DNA from: an uncultured Collinsella sp. | GTDB taxonomy: Bacteria; Actinomycetota; Coriobacteriia; Coriobacteriales; Coriobacteriaceae | Length of the DNA stretch: 15,222 nt | Direction: 5' to 3' | NCBI GenBank assembly: GCA_900541675.1 | Contig: UQKU01000040.1 | Coordinates: 1 to 15,222, forward strand | Shown here: one piece after another, positions 7,494 through 14,417 of the stretch | Layout of the letters: each line of letters starts with the position of its first letter | Position numbering within the stretch: the stretch's first letter is position 1 | The notes under the pieces: generated by a model | The model's input: only the letters and a program-made list of their open reading frames with translations | The model's database searches: none | Told to the model about the DNA's origin: nothing | Made by a program: the position numbers and the translations under genes

Positions 7494-8594
7494 ATGCACA
7501 ACAAGCGCGTGCTCGTCGCCATGAGTGGCGGCGTCGATTCCAGCGTGACTGCCTACCTGCTCAAGCGCCAGGGCTACGAATGCGTCGGTGCCACCATGCG
7601 CCTCACCTGTCCCGCGCCCGATCCCGTCACGGGCATGAGCAAAGTCGACCGCGACATCGCCGATGCAAAGGCCGTCGCCGAGCGCCTGGGGATACCCCAC
7701 CACGTGCTCGACCTGCAGCAGACCTTCGACCGCAACGTTATCGAGCGCTTCGTGACTGCCTATCAGGAGGGACTGACGCCCAACCCGTGCATCATCTGCA
7801 ACCGCCATATTAAGTTTGGCGCGCTGCTCGATGCGGCACTCGATATGGGCTGCGACTACATCGCCACGGGTCATTACGCCAAAACGAGCCAGGCGTCCGA
7901 CGGAACCTGGCAGCTGCACCGCGGCGAAGATCCCAAAAAGGACCAAAGCTACTTTTTGTATTCGCTCACACAAGAGCGCCTGGCACGCACGATCTTTCCG
8001 CTGGCCGGACTGGACAAAGAGCGCGACGTGCGCCGCATTGCCGCCGAGCAGGGCTTCATCAACGCCAAGAAGGCCGAGAGCGAGGATATCTGCTTTATCG
8101 CGGACGGCGACTACGCGGGCTATATCGAGCGACGCTGCGGACATGCCACCGAGCCGGGCGATATTGTATGGCGCGACGGCAGCGTGGTCGGACGCCACAA
8201 CGGTGCACTGCGCTATACCATCGGCCAGCGCAAGGGCTTGGGCGTCGCGATGGCGCATCCCGTGTACGTAACGGGCGTCGATGCCGCCAACAACATTGTG
8301 CATCTGGGCGAGGCCGAGGACCTGACGGCCACAGCGCTCACGGCCAACGACTGGATCTGGAGCGCCCCTGTCGACCGCATGGAGGCGGAGCTCAATGCCG
8401 GCGGCATTCGCGTGGGTGCCAAGTACCGCTACCGTCAGAAAGACCAGGCAGCGACCCTTACGCGTGACGAAGACGGGCAAATGCTGCTAACTTTTGACGA
8501 GCCACAGCGAGCCATCGCCCCCGGCCAGGCAGTCGTTGCCTACCGCGGCGACATCGTCCTGGGCGGCGGCACCGTTACGACAGCCATCAAGTAG
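7494..8594 (+). CDS. mnmA: tRNA-specific 2-thiouridylase MnmA, 366 aa
   Basis: Cytoplasmic enzyme that adenylates and then thiolates C2 of the wobble uridine (U34) in Lys, Glu and Gln tRNAs, using sulfur relayed from a cysteine desulfurase. PP-loop SGGVDSS at 11-17; first catalytic Cys C99 in TPNPCIIC; second (persulfide) Cys C200 in ESEDICFIADGDY; the GQRKGLG segment and the C-terminal beta-barrel (RYRQKDQAA, LTFDEPQRAIAPGQAVVAY) are all present. The start at 7494 follows an AAGGAGA ribosome site with 8-nt spacing. An upstream in-frame extension to 7332 would read through a terminator and has no ribosome site. The length equals typical MnmA. Neighbouring cysK links both genes to sulfur supply, but the terminator between them argues against one simple operon. 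Confidence 0.96.
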   Translation: MHNKRVLVAMSGGVDSSVTAYLLKRQGYECVGATMRLTCPAPDPVTGMSKVDRDIADAKAVAERLGIPHHVLDLQQTFDRNVIERFVTAYQEGLTPNPCIICNRHIKFGALLDAALDMGCDYIATGHYAKTSQASDGTWQLHRGEDPKKDQSYFLYSLTQERLARTIFPLAGLDKERDVRRIAAEQGFINAKKAESEDICFIADGDYAGYIERRCGHATEPGDIVWRDGSVVGRHNGALRYTIGQRKGLGVAMAHPVYVTGVDAANNIVHLGEAEDLTATALTANDWIWSAPVDRMEAELNAGGIRVGAKYRYRQKDQAATLTRDEDGQMLLTFDEPQRAIAPGQAVVAYRGDIVLGGGTVTTAIK

Positions 8595-8608
8595 CCCCAT
8601 CTCCTTCA

Positions 8609-8679
8609 TAAGTTGCGGTGAAATAGGGACTGTTTAAGCGTTTAAAACCACCAAACAGTCCCTATTTCACCGCAACTTA
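8609..8679. repeat. Long perfect inverted repeat, 27-bp arms and 17-nt spacer
   Basis: Positions 8609-8635 and 8653-8679 are exact reverse complements. Arms include GGTGAAATAGGGACTGTTT. It lies between the convergent ends of mnmA and the M42 peptidase, 14 nt after the mnmA stop. There is no T-tract, so it is not a standard terminator, although the RNA hairpin could protect both 3' ends. Probably a second member type of the lineage's intergenic palindromes. Confidence 0.9.
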
Positions 8680-8686
8680 GAGAGGA

Positions 8687-8722
8687 CGGCCTCGGTCGGT
8701 ACTGCTGTGTCAGCCGAGGCCG
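8687..8722 (-). terminator. Hairpin after the M42 peptidase gene
   Basis: CGGCCTCGG (8687-8695) pairs with CCGAGGCCG (8714-8722), 18-nt loop, 8 nt beyond the peptidase stop. No T-tract follows, so termination is uncertain. Confidence 0.4.
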
Positions 8723-8730
8723 CTGCATTG

Positions 8731-9759
8731 CTAGCGCTGCACGTAGGCGCGGACGAGCTCAAAGGTGTTACGCACACCGTCGATGTGGCTGCGCTCGTAG
8801 TTGTGGCTCGCGTACACGCCGGGGCCGATCAGGCCATGGCGAATGTCGTAGCCGGCAGAAAGCGTGGCCTCAACGTCCGAGCCGTAATGCGGGTACACGT
8901 CGATGGCGTAATCAAGCTCGAGCTCGCGCGCGATATTGGACAGCGTGGTCACCAGATCGTAGTTGTAGGGGCCACCCGAATCCTTGGCGCAGATCGACAC
9001 CATGCGCTCGGTGCAGCCCAGGTCGTCACCCACGCAGCCCATGTCAACGCTGATCATCTCGCGCGTGTCGGCCGGCACGAAGGCACCGCCGTGGCCGACC
9101 TCCTCGTACACGGTAAAGAGCAGCGACACCTTGCGCGAAAGCGTCACCTCGCCGTCAGCAACGGCGCGGGCCAGACCCAGCAGAATCGACGCCGACAGTT
9201 TGTCATCCAGGAAGCGGCTCTTGATGTAGCCGCTCTCCGTCACCGTGGTACGCGGATCCATAGCGATGATGTCGCCGGTCTGAATGCCCAGCTCAAGCAC
9301 ATCGTCCTTGCTATCGACGTTCTCGTCGAGCAAGATCTCCATGTTCTTCTCGATGGCCTTGACCGGCTCATCGGCCACATGCGCCGAAGGCTCGGTATTG
9401 AGGACCACACCCGTGTACACATTGCCGTCACGCGTGTAGACGGTGCAGTTCTCGCCATCGGCCGTAGACCACTGATGCCCGCCGAGCGTCGTGGGACGCA
9501 GGCGGCCATTGTCCTTAATGGAGCGCACCATGGCGCCCAGGGTGTCGACATGGCTCGCCAACACAAGCGGCTCACCCTCGCCACCAAGCTCAACGAGCAC
9601 GTTGCCCTTATTAGAACGTTCAGGCCCAAACCCCATATCGCGCAGGGTCTCCATCAGATAATCAGTCGCCGCACGGGTATAGCCGGTAGGCGAAGCAATA
9701 GAAGTCAGCGCCTTCAACTGGTCAGTAATATAGGAGAGCGTAGAATCCGTCTTGGACAC
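8731..9759 (-). CDS. M42-family dinuclear metallo-aminopeptidase, 342 aa
   Basis: Cytoplasmic peptidase of the M42 (glutamyl/deblocking aminopeptidase, endoglucanase M-like) family, which trims N-terminal residues from short peptides, usually as a dodecamer. Metal and catalytic residues are visible: H70 and D72 in ASHVDTLG, D185 of RFLDDK (bridging), E219/E220 in YEEVGHGG (general base and ligand), D239 in SVDMGC, H319 in ASHNYERSH. GTG at 9759 is chosen over an upstream ATG at 9816 because AAAGGG sits 8 nt before it and the M42 N-terminus begins there. Length is normal (340-360). It is transcribed alone toward mnmA. Exact substrate preference cannot be read from sequence. Confidence 0.9.
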   Translation of the reverse strand: MSKTDSTLSYITDQLKALTSIASPTGYTRAATDYLMETLRDMGFGPERSNKGNVLVELGGEGEPLVLASHVDTLGAMVRSIKDNGRLRPTTLGGHQWSTADGENCTVYTRDGNVYTGVVLNTEPSAHVADEPVKAIEKNMEILLDENVDSKDDVLELGIQTGDIIAMDPRTTVTESGYIKSRFLDDKLSASILLGLARAVADGEVTLSRKVSLLFTVYEEVGHGGAFVPADTREMISVDMGCVGDDLGCTERMVSICAKDSGGPYNYDLVTTLSNIARELELDYAIDVYPHYGSDVEATLSAGYDIRHGLIGPGVYASHNYERSHIDGVRNTFELVRAYVQR

Positions 9760-9878
9760 CAAAGTCACCCTTTCATATCGAATTAAACCCACAGCAACAA
9801 TACCACCGCGAACCATCTTTTTACCTAGCGAGATGACCCATCGAGCTCCCCAGAACTGCGCCCGCCACGATAACGAGC

Positions 9879-10009
9879 CGGCGGGCCCCTGCCCGTTAGC
9901 CCCACAATCTTTCCGCAGGACGGAGGAAGCCCCCCCCGCACGAAGTGCGCAGCGGGGGCTTCCGACATGTCCGAGGACGATTGTGGGGCTAACGGGCAGG
10001 GGCCCGCCG
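9879..10009. repeat. Nested palindromic element, 31-bp outer arms
   Basis: Outer arms 9879-9909 and 9979-10009 are perfect reverse complements. Inside, 9925-9934 (GGAAGCCCCC) pairs with 9954-9963, and an apical GCAC-GAA-GTGC hairpin occupies 9938-9948. The whole 131 nt could fold into one branched or stacked structure. It begins 7 nt after the fucO stop (minus strand) and precedes the M42 gene. It may act as a strong fucO 3' structure, although no T-tract is present. Confidence 0.88.
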
Positions 10010-10016
10010 AACCAAG

Positions 10017-11183
10017 TTAGGCAGCCGGGCAGATCTTCTTGAAGAGCTCGATGACGTCGTCGAGCGTCGCCTCGCGCGGGTTGCCCGGGAAGCAGGCATC
10101 AGCCATGGCGTCCTTGGCCAGGACCTCGATCTCGTCGGCCTTCATGGCCTCGCAGACATGCGGGATGTTCACGTCGGCGGAGAGTTGCTTGACGGCGGCG
10201 ATGGCGGCGTCGGCAGCCTCGTCGGTGCTCATGCCCGTGGTGTCAACACCCATGGCAACGGCAACCTTGGCCAGGCGCTCAGCGCAAACCGGCTTGTTGA
10301 ACTCCATGGCGATCGGCAGCAGCATGGCGCAAGCGACGCCGTGCGGAGTGTCGTAGTGGGCAGACAGGGTGTGAGCCATGGCATGGTCGATGCCCAGGCC
10401 GACGTTGGAGAAGCCCATGCCGGCGACATACTGGCCAAGAGCCATACCCTCGCGGCCGGAGCCGGGCTGACCAGACTTGGCCTCGGCAACGGAGTAGCGC
10501 AGATTCTCGCTGATCAGCTTAATGGCCTCAAAGTGGAACATGTCGGAGAGCTCCCAAGCACCCTTGGTGGTGTAGCCCTCGATGGCGTGGGTCAGAGCAT
10601 CCATGCCGGTAGAAGCGGTCAGGCCGGCGGGCATGGAGGCCATCATGTCGGGGTCGACGACGGCGACCTCGGGGGCGTCGTTGGTGTCGACGCACACGAA
10701 CTTGCGGACCTTCTCGGGGTCGGTGATGACGTAGTTGATGGTCACCTCGGCGGCGGTACCGGCGGTCGTCGGCACAGCGATGGTGAACACGGCGTGGTTC
10801 TTGGTGGGAGCAACGCCCTCGAGGCTGCGGACATCGGCAAACTCGGGGTTGTTGATGATGATGCCAATGGCCTTTGCGGTGTCCATGGAGGAGCCACCAC
10901 CGATGGTCACGATAGCGTCAGCCTCGGCGGCCTTGAAGGCCTCGACGCCGTCCTTGACGTTCTGGATAGTGGGGTTGGGCTTGATCTCGGAGTAGAGGCT
11001 CCAAGCGATGCCGGCGGCGTCGAGCTCGTCGGTCACCTTAGCGGTAACGCCAAACTTGACCAGATCGGGGTCGGAGCAGACGAAGATCTTCTTGTAGCCG
11101 CGACGCTGGAGCTCGCCGGGAATCTCCTTGATGGCGCCGGAACCATGATAAGAAATGGTGTTGAGAACGAAACGATTAGCCAT
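10017..11183 (-). CDS. fucO: FucO-like iron-dependent alcohol dehydrogenase (lactaldehyde reductase), 388 aa
   Basis: Group III Fe-dependent dehydrogenase. FucO reduces L-lactaldehyde to (S)-1,2-propanediol with NADH at the end of anaerobic fucose or rhamnose fermentation. The sequence follows E. coli FucO closely over long blocks: it opens MANR, and ISNNPEFADVRSLEG-, TTAGTAAEVTINYVITD-, GQYVAGMGFSNVGLG- and GNPREATL-like stretches are present. The NAD loop is IGGGSSMDT (about 93-101). Iron ligands are D195, H199, H267 and H281. Start at 11183 (MANRF) has GGGAGG 6 nt upstream; the longer frame to 11225 has none. There are a few extra residues (KSGQPGSGRE) before the GMALGQYV block. It is monocistronic, with no fuc or rha genes beside it. 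Another short-chain aldehyde could be the true substrate. Confidence 0.88.
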   Translation of the reverse strand: MANRFVLNTISYHGSGAIKEIPGELQRRGYKKIFVCSDPDLVKFGVTAKVTDELDAAGIAWSLYSEIKPNPTIQNVKDGVEAFKAAEADAIVTIGGGSSMDTAKAIGIIINNPEFADVRSLEGVAPTKNHAVFTIAVPTTAGTAAEVTINYVITDPEKVRKFVCVDTNDAPEVAVVDPDMMASMPAGLTASTGMDALTHAIEGYTTKGAWELSDMFHFEAIKLISENLRYSVAEAKSGQPGSGREGMALGQYVAGMGFSNVGLGIDHAMAHTLSAHYDTPHGVACAMLLPIAMEFNKPVCAERLAKVAVAMGVDTTGMSTDEAADAAIAAVKQLSADVNIPHVCEAMKADEIEVLAKDAMADACFPGNPREATLDDVIELFKKICPAA

Positions 11184-11282
11184 TGATAGCCTCCCATCGT
11201 GTGCGGGGCACCCATTACGCCCCACGCTATGAGTCCCATCCTAATGCTTTTGAAACAAAAAATGCATGAGAACGTCAAAAGT

Positions 11283-11298
11283 GTTAAAGCGTTTCAAC
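11283..11298. promoter_or_regulatory. Possible LacI/CcpA-like operator upstream of fucO
   Basis: GTTAAAGCGTTTCAAC is an imperfect palindrome with the A-G-C-G-T centre seen in LacI-family sites, but one base short of a cre consensus. It lies about 100 nt upstream of fucO. The assignment is tentative. Confidence 0.25.
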
Positions 11299-11418
11299 AT
11301 AATAACGGAGTCCTAGTCCTTCCCTCCCGACAGCAGCGAAGGCTAGATTATAGGAGCAATCGCCCAAAGAATACGACCAACTCAGTCCATAAATTGTTTC
11401 TGTTTTAGCAATATATGT

Positions 11419-11447
11419 TTGACAATACGTTTATAAAAGGATACTTT
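11419..11447 (+). promoter_or_regulatory. Promoter of the RiPP operon
   Basis: Consensus -35 TTGACA (11419-11424), 17-nt spacer, -10 TACTTT (11442-11447). Transcription would start near 11455, about 50 nt before the maturase ATG, just before the inverted repeat at 11464-11485. Confidence 0.75.
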
Positions 11448-11463
11448 ATATCAAACATCTTAG

Positions 11464-11485
11464 TTCACTAAATAACATTAGTGAA
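11464..11485. promoter_or_regulatory. Perfect inverted repeat, candidate operator of the RiPP operon
   Basis: TTCACTAA (11464-11471), 6 nt, TTAGTGAA (11478-11485). It is centred about 20 nt downstream of the predicted transcription start, a position typical of repressor sites; as RNA it would be a weak AT-rich hairpin beside the ribosome site. No regulator gene lies in the window's part of the island. Confidence 0.5.
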
Positions 11486-11491
11486 ATGAAA

Positions 11492-11495
11492 GAGG
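11492..11495 (+). promoter_or_regulatory. Ribosome site that decides the maturase start
   Basis: GAGG ends 8 nt before the ATG at 11504. The alternative in-frame ATG at 11486 lies upstream of this site and abuts the inverted repeat with no ribosome site of its own. Confidence 0.6.
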
Positions 11496-11503
11496 CGGTA
11501 GAG

Positions 11504-12931
11504 ATGTTAGTTCTACCTATAAAGACCCTCTTGGGCCACTACGTTTATGATGCCAATCGAAACGAGATACTTGCAGTAAGCAAAGATCTCTTCAATTACA
11601 TCTCAGAAGTCCAAGCAGGCAAAGTTTGCCACGCCTCCTGTAAATCAGACCAAGAATTCCAGTTACTACAATCATGTGGCTACTGCTGCGATTCGCCATT
11701 GCAGGATATCGATTATCCATCAATTGACCTTTTGAAAGTTAAGCTGGAAAGAAATATACGGATGCTAACCCTTCAGCTGACTCAATCTTGTAACTTCCGA
11801 TGTGATTACTGTATCTATTCCGGAAACTCCTCATACAACAGAGCCCACAGTCATAACTCCATGTCCATTTCGACGGCAAAACATGCAATCGAATTCTTTA
11901 AGATGCACTCGATCGACAACTCAAACCCGGTCGTAGCATTTTATGGAGGAGAACCTCTCCTTCGATTTAATGAAATTAAGCTAATTACTCAATATGCAGA
12001 GCAGGTATTTGAAGGAAAACACATCTCATTTCGAATTACAACTAATTGCTCTCTTTTATCTGAAGAAATGGTTAAATTCTTCTTCGATTCTGGGCATGAA
12101 TTCTATTTGTTAATCAGTCTTGACGGGCCGCAGCAAATCCACGATAAGTCTAGGCATTACGCTAATGGCAAGTCCTCATACCAAACAGTTATAGACAATG
12201 TTCATATGGTTTTAGACAGCCATCCTGAACGCAACAAATATGTTCATTTTAATGCCGTAGTCGACACGAACAACATCTATAAAACAGTCTCTTCCTTTAT
12301 AAATGATAAAGATATCGAAGATTGCGATGTTCAATTCAACTACCTGGAACGCAACGGACGTATCGCCCCCTACAATGACGAGTTCTCAAGTCAGCTAAAT
12401 TACGCCTTATTTAAAGCAAGAATTATGGATGAGCGCAAAATCGAAAAAGGAAACCGCAACGATAGGCTCGCTTCATATACGCTTGCAAACATCAACCAAA
12501 ACATAAAGCGATTTGCACCTTCGAACATCCCAGCAAAAGCTATACCCGGTGGCCCATGCGAACCAGGGGTTACGCGTCTATTTGTGACAACAGCAGGAGC
12601 GCTTCTTCCTTGCGAAAGGGTCAGCGAAACAACGAAGGAAATGTATATCGGCACATTGGATTCAGGATTTGATTTAGGTCAAATTGAAAAGATAATCAAT
12701 GTTTCAAAGCTGACCAGCGATTCATGTAAAAAATGTTGGGCATTTCAGCTGTGCACCCAATGCATAAAAAGCGCAGATTGCGAAGGAGTAATAAGCCCTG
12801 ATTACAAGCGAACAGCATGCGACAATTCAAAACGAATTGCCTTTGACCGACTTAATCAGAAAATACTTCGCTTTGAGCTTCATAGACATGAAGTGTCCAT
12901 TGCAACAGCTCTAAAAAGGAACAAGCGATAA
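11504..12931 (+). CDS. ccpM: CcpM-like radical SAM/SPASM maturase of a Cys-rich RiPP, 475 aa
   Basis: Radical S-adenosylmethionine enzyme that should modify the Cys-rich peptide encoded downstream. The radical SAM cluster motif CNFRCDYC has C96, C100 and C103; GGEPLL is at 148-153, and the barrel strands SFRITTNCSLL and LLISLDGPQQIHDKSR follow. The C-terminal SPASM region supplies cysteines for auxiliary clusters: C352, C370 (LLPCER), C408, C411, C417, C420, C426 and C439. The N-terminus (about 1-95) begins GHYVYDANRNEILAVSKDLFNYI and contains five more cysteines (GKVCHASC, SCGYCC); it probably recognises the leader. The following genes match the CLI_3235-class peptide systems defined around TIGR04068 (CcpM), which supports this subfamily over other SPASM maturases. 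Thioether formation is possible but not shown. Codon use is AT-rich, unlike the left genes. Confidence 0.82.
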   Translation: MLVLPIKTLLGHYVYDANRNEILAVSKDLFNYISEVQAGKVCHASCKSDQEFQLLQSCGYCCDSPLQDIDYPSIDLLKVKLERNIRMLTLQLTQSCNFRCDYCIYSGNSSYNRAHSHNSMSISTAKHAIEFFKMHSIDNSNPVVAFYGGEPLLRFNEIKLITQYAEQVFEGKHISFRITTNCSLLSEEMVKFFFDSGHEFYLLISLDGPQQIHDKSRHYANGKSSYQTVIDNVHMVLDSHPERNKYVHFNAVVDTNNIYKTVSSFINDKDIEDCDVQFNYLERNGRIAPYNDEFSSQLNYALFKARIMDERKIEKGNRNDRLASYTLANINQNIKRFAPSNIPAKAIPGGPCEPGVTRLFVTTAGALLPCERVSETTKEMYIGTLDSGFDLGQIEKIINVSKLTSDSCKKCWAFQLCTQCIKSADCEGVISPDYKRTACDNSKRIAFDRLNQKILRFELHRHEVSIATALKRNKR

Positions 12932-12935
12932 AATC

Positions 12936-13949
12936 ATGAAGACAATCGGACTTATATCTTTCACAAGAGCTGACTATCCTCTTCTGATTGGATTGCTAGG
13001 AAATGGCTACAATATCCGGGTATCAACGCCATGCGGCATTCTACCGGACGGCCTAGATGTCGCCAACCTTGTGAATTGCAAAGAAATTGGCATAAGAAAT
13101 CGAATTAACTATGTAACGACAATCGATGAATCAGACCTGGTTGTCGTTTTATCGACGAAAGAAAGCGCCGCAGGACTCGTAGAATTTAGTAAACACGCTG
13201 AAACCTACGCTCATTCTGTAAATAAGACGGTTGTCAGCCAACTCGCCGCTGAACAAATCGAGTCTAGCAAAAGCGACATGCAGGAATTAGCCCTGATACC
13301 AAAAATTGTTGTCGGGAATCTATATACACCCGCCAATTCAACAATAACGTTCAGTAGCATCGTTAGCGAGATGAGAAAGCACCATCCCAATCTATGTGCG
13401 TTGAGCTTCAATCCTTTAAATGAAATCTGGGGCTGCAACACCCTTAGTTTTGATGGTGGCCAATCTGCCGTCATCAAAATGAATGAGCAGATCAACCTCA
13501 TCATTGAGAATGATAAATCCGACCTAGCTCTATTAGAGACGCCCAATGTGCTTATGAAATACAACGACCACATTTTCGGAGATTACGGATTGGGGTCGAT
13601 TGCTGCATGTCGAGCTTTCTGCCCTGACTTAGCCATTATCAATATCCCATACACGATAGCCGACTACGACATAATGCTAGGGCTCATGCCCGTAATTGAA
13701 ACGCTTACGCAAGCAGAGAAAGTTCAATTTGAAATTACAAACGAAGTACTTGACGCCACAGAGGGGTTGGAGACGCATGAATTTCAAATAAGCTATTCAT
13801 CTAGCGATAAAGCTATTCAAGCAGCAAGAGAACTTCGACTAAGAGGAATACCCAGTTTCTCAGCCAGCTTAGATCCAGAAGAATCATTACTATGCTGCAA
13901 GACAATCGAGGACGAGTTGTTTGATTTCGATCTTGGGGTACTGAAATGA
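12936..13949 (+). CDS. TIGR04066-like peptide maturation system protein, 337 aa
   Basis: Accessory protein that in CcpM systems is always found beside the maturase; its biochemical role is unknown. The N-terminus looks like an alpha/beta nucleotide-fold protein (MKTIGLISFTR, then STPCGILPDG at about 30-39 and DESDLVVVLSTKES near 61-74). The most distinctive block is the TPNVLMKYNDHIFGDYGLGS stretch (about 202-221), followed by ACRAFCPDLAIINIPYT, which resembles the conserved D(F/Y)G...PD region of the TIGR04066 family. There is no signal peptide, membrane segment or Walker A. It begins 4 nt after ccpM; an AAAGGAA ribosome site lies 14 nt upstream, which is long. Its stop overlaps the next start in ATGA. 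The family is assigned from remembered features and operon context, so it should be confirmed by HMM. Confidence 0.62.
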   Translation: MKTIGLISFTRADYPLLIGLLGNGYNIRVSTPCGILPDGLDVANLVNCKEIGIRNRINYVTTIDESDLVVVLSTKESAAGLVEFSKHAETYAHSVNKTVVSQLAAEQIESSKSDMQELALIPKIVVGNLYTPANSTITFSSIVSEMRKHHPNLCALSFNPLNEIWGCNTLSFDGGQSAVIKMNEQINLIIENDKSDLALLETPNVLMKYNDHIFGDYGLGSIAACRAFCPDLAIINIPYTIADYDIMLGLMPVIETLTQAEKVQFEITNEVLDATEGLETHEFQISYSSSDKAIQAARELRLRGIPSFSASLDPEESLLCCKTIEDELFDFDLGVLK

Positions 13950-14260
13950 CAGCATATTGTAAAGATGAAACCATCTACGCAGAAATCGAAAAAGCAATAA
14001 GCAATATTAGAGATTTGGATTTGACTCAATTTGATCAAGATCTAAGAAATCAACGATTGACCAATTCCCCATTCAGCTTGTCCTCATCGGATCTAGTTCG
14101 ACTGCTAATTTTTCTTGAAAGCAGGTTTTCTGTTTACGTTGAGTACTCGTCGATTGAAAACATAGGGTTCAACAGTGTTGAGGAGGTGAAGAAGGTAATA
14201 GAACAGTCAGAAACAATCGAACAATGGGAGGCAAATCATGAGAAGTATTCGACCATTTAA
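13946..14260 (+). CDS. Acyl-carrier-related peptide maturation protein, 104 aa
   Basis: Small helical protein resembling acyl carrier proteins and fitting the 'peptide maturation system acyl carrier-related protein' (TIGR04069-type) that accompanies CcpM. The ACP-like block is SSDLVRLLIFLESRFSVYVEYSS (about 47-69) followed by FNSVEEVKKVIEQSE, matching helix II, loop and helix III of an ACP. The usual D-S-L phosphopantetheine motif is not intact: alignment on the LxxLE helix puts S47 at the modified serine, with S46 instead of Asp and S48 instead of Leu. It may therefore carry no phosphopantetheine and act as a binding or scaffold protein. The start overlaps the upstream stop by 4 nt with GGGG 7 nt before it, and its end overlaps the precursor gene by 23 nt. 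Confidence 0.65.
   Translation: MTAYCKDETIYAEIEKAISNIRDLDLTQFDQDLRNQRLTNSPFSLSSSDLVRLLIFLESRFSVYVEYSSIENIGFNSVEEVKKVIEQSETIEQWEANHEKYSTI
14226..14231 (+). promoter_or_regulatory. Strong ribosome site of the precursor peptide
   Basis: GGGAGG, 6 nt before the ATG at 14238, inside the end of the acyl-carrier-related gene. It is the best ribosome site in the operon, as expected for a structural peptide made in excess of its enzymes. Confidence 0.75.
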
Positions 14261-14417
14261 CATGCATGCAGTAAATAGCGTCATTCATTTTATTAGAAAT
14301 TGCCCATGCGGTTATTGCAGCTGCATGTACTGCAACGTACTGCGTAATTCTCCGCACGAAGCAGAAGTCGGTTCCAATGCGATTGAGGCGATGACGCGTG
14401 GTGGCTACTGGTCCTAA
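14238..14417 (+). CDS. Cys-rich RiPP precursor peptide, 59 aa
   Basis: Substrate peptide of the CcpM-like maturase, inferred from size, cysteine pattern, position and ribosome site. The N-terminal 21 residues (MRSIRPFNMHAVNSVIHFIR-) form a basic, amphipathic leader. The core has five cysteines within eleven residues: C22, C24, C27, C29 and C32 (NCPCGYCSCMYCN). A 27-residue tail follows (residues 33-59), acidic in its first half (HEAEVG) and ending TRGGYWS. Cysteines are thus central rather than at the C-terminus, so the tail may be a follower removed later, or part of the product. It overlaps the genes on both sides (23 and 20 nt), implying coupled translation. A C-x-C-x2-C-x-C-x2-C order suits thioether, metal-binding or disulfide products; chemistry is not determined. 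Membership in the CLI_3235 bacteriocin family is plausible but unverified. Confidence 0.78.
   Translation: MRSIRPFNMHAVNSVIHFIRNCPCGYCSCMYCNVLRNSPHEAEVGSNAIEAMTRGGYWS

Larger units (their letters stand above)
11184..11503. other. Divergent intergenic region and composition boundary
   Basis: This 320-bp gap holds, left to right: a TTGACG that could be a fucO -35 (minus strand, 11274-11269, with no good -10), an imperfect palindrome at 11283-11298, a stem CTAG-T-CCTTC/GAAGG-CTAG (11313-11346), then a sudden change to AT-rich sequence with the RiPP operon promoter and an inverted repeat. The short frame from 11256 has no ribosome site and is not called. Confidence 0.6.

Noticed and set aside
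7371..8480. Minus-strand open frame (369 codons) opposite mnmA
   Set aside because: Antisense shadow of mnmA; it also crosses the terminator region.
9774..9801. TTGTTG-17-TATGAA as a promoter for the M42 peptidase (minus strand)
   Set aside because: Transcription would start only a few bases before the GTG and exclude the AAAGGG ribosome site that defines the start.
10158..11186. Plus-strand open frame (342 codons) opposite fucO
   Set aside because: Gly/His/Val repeats from the antisense frame; fucO has all iron ligands on the other strand.
11199..11408. Plus-strand small frame in the fucO-ccpM gap
   Set aside because: No ribosome site at any of its starts, mixed composition across the island boundary, and a basic, non-descript translation.
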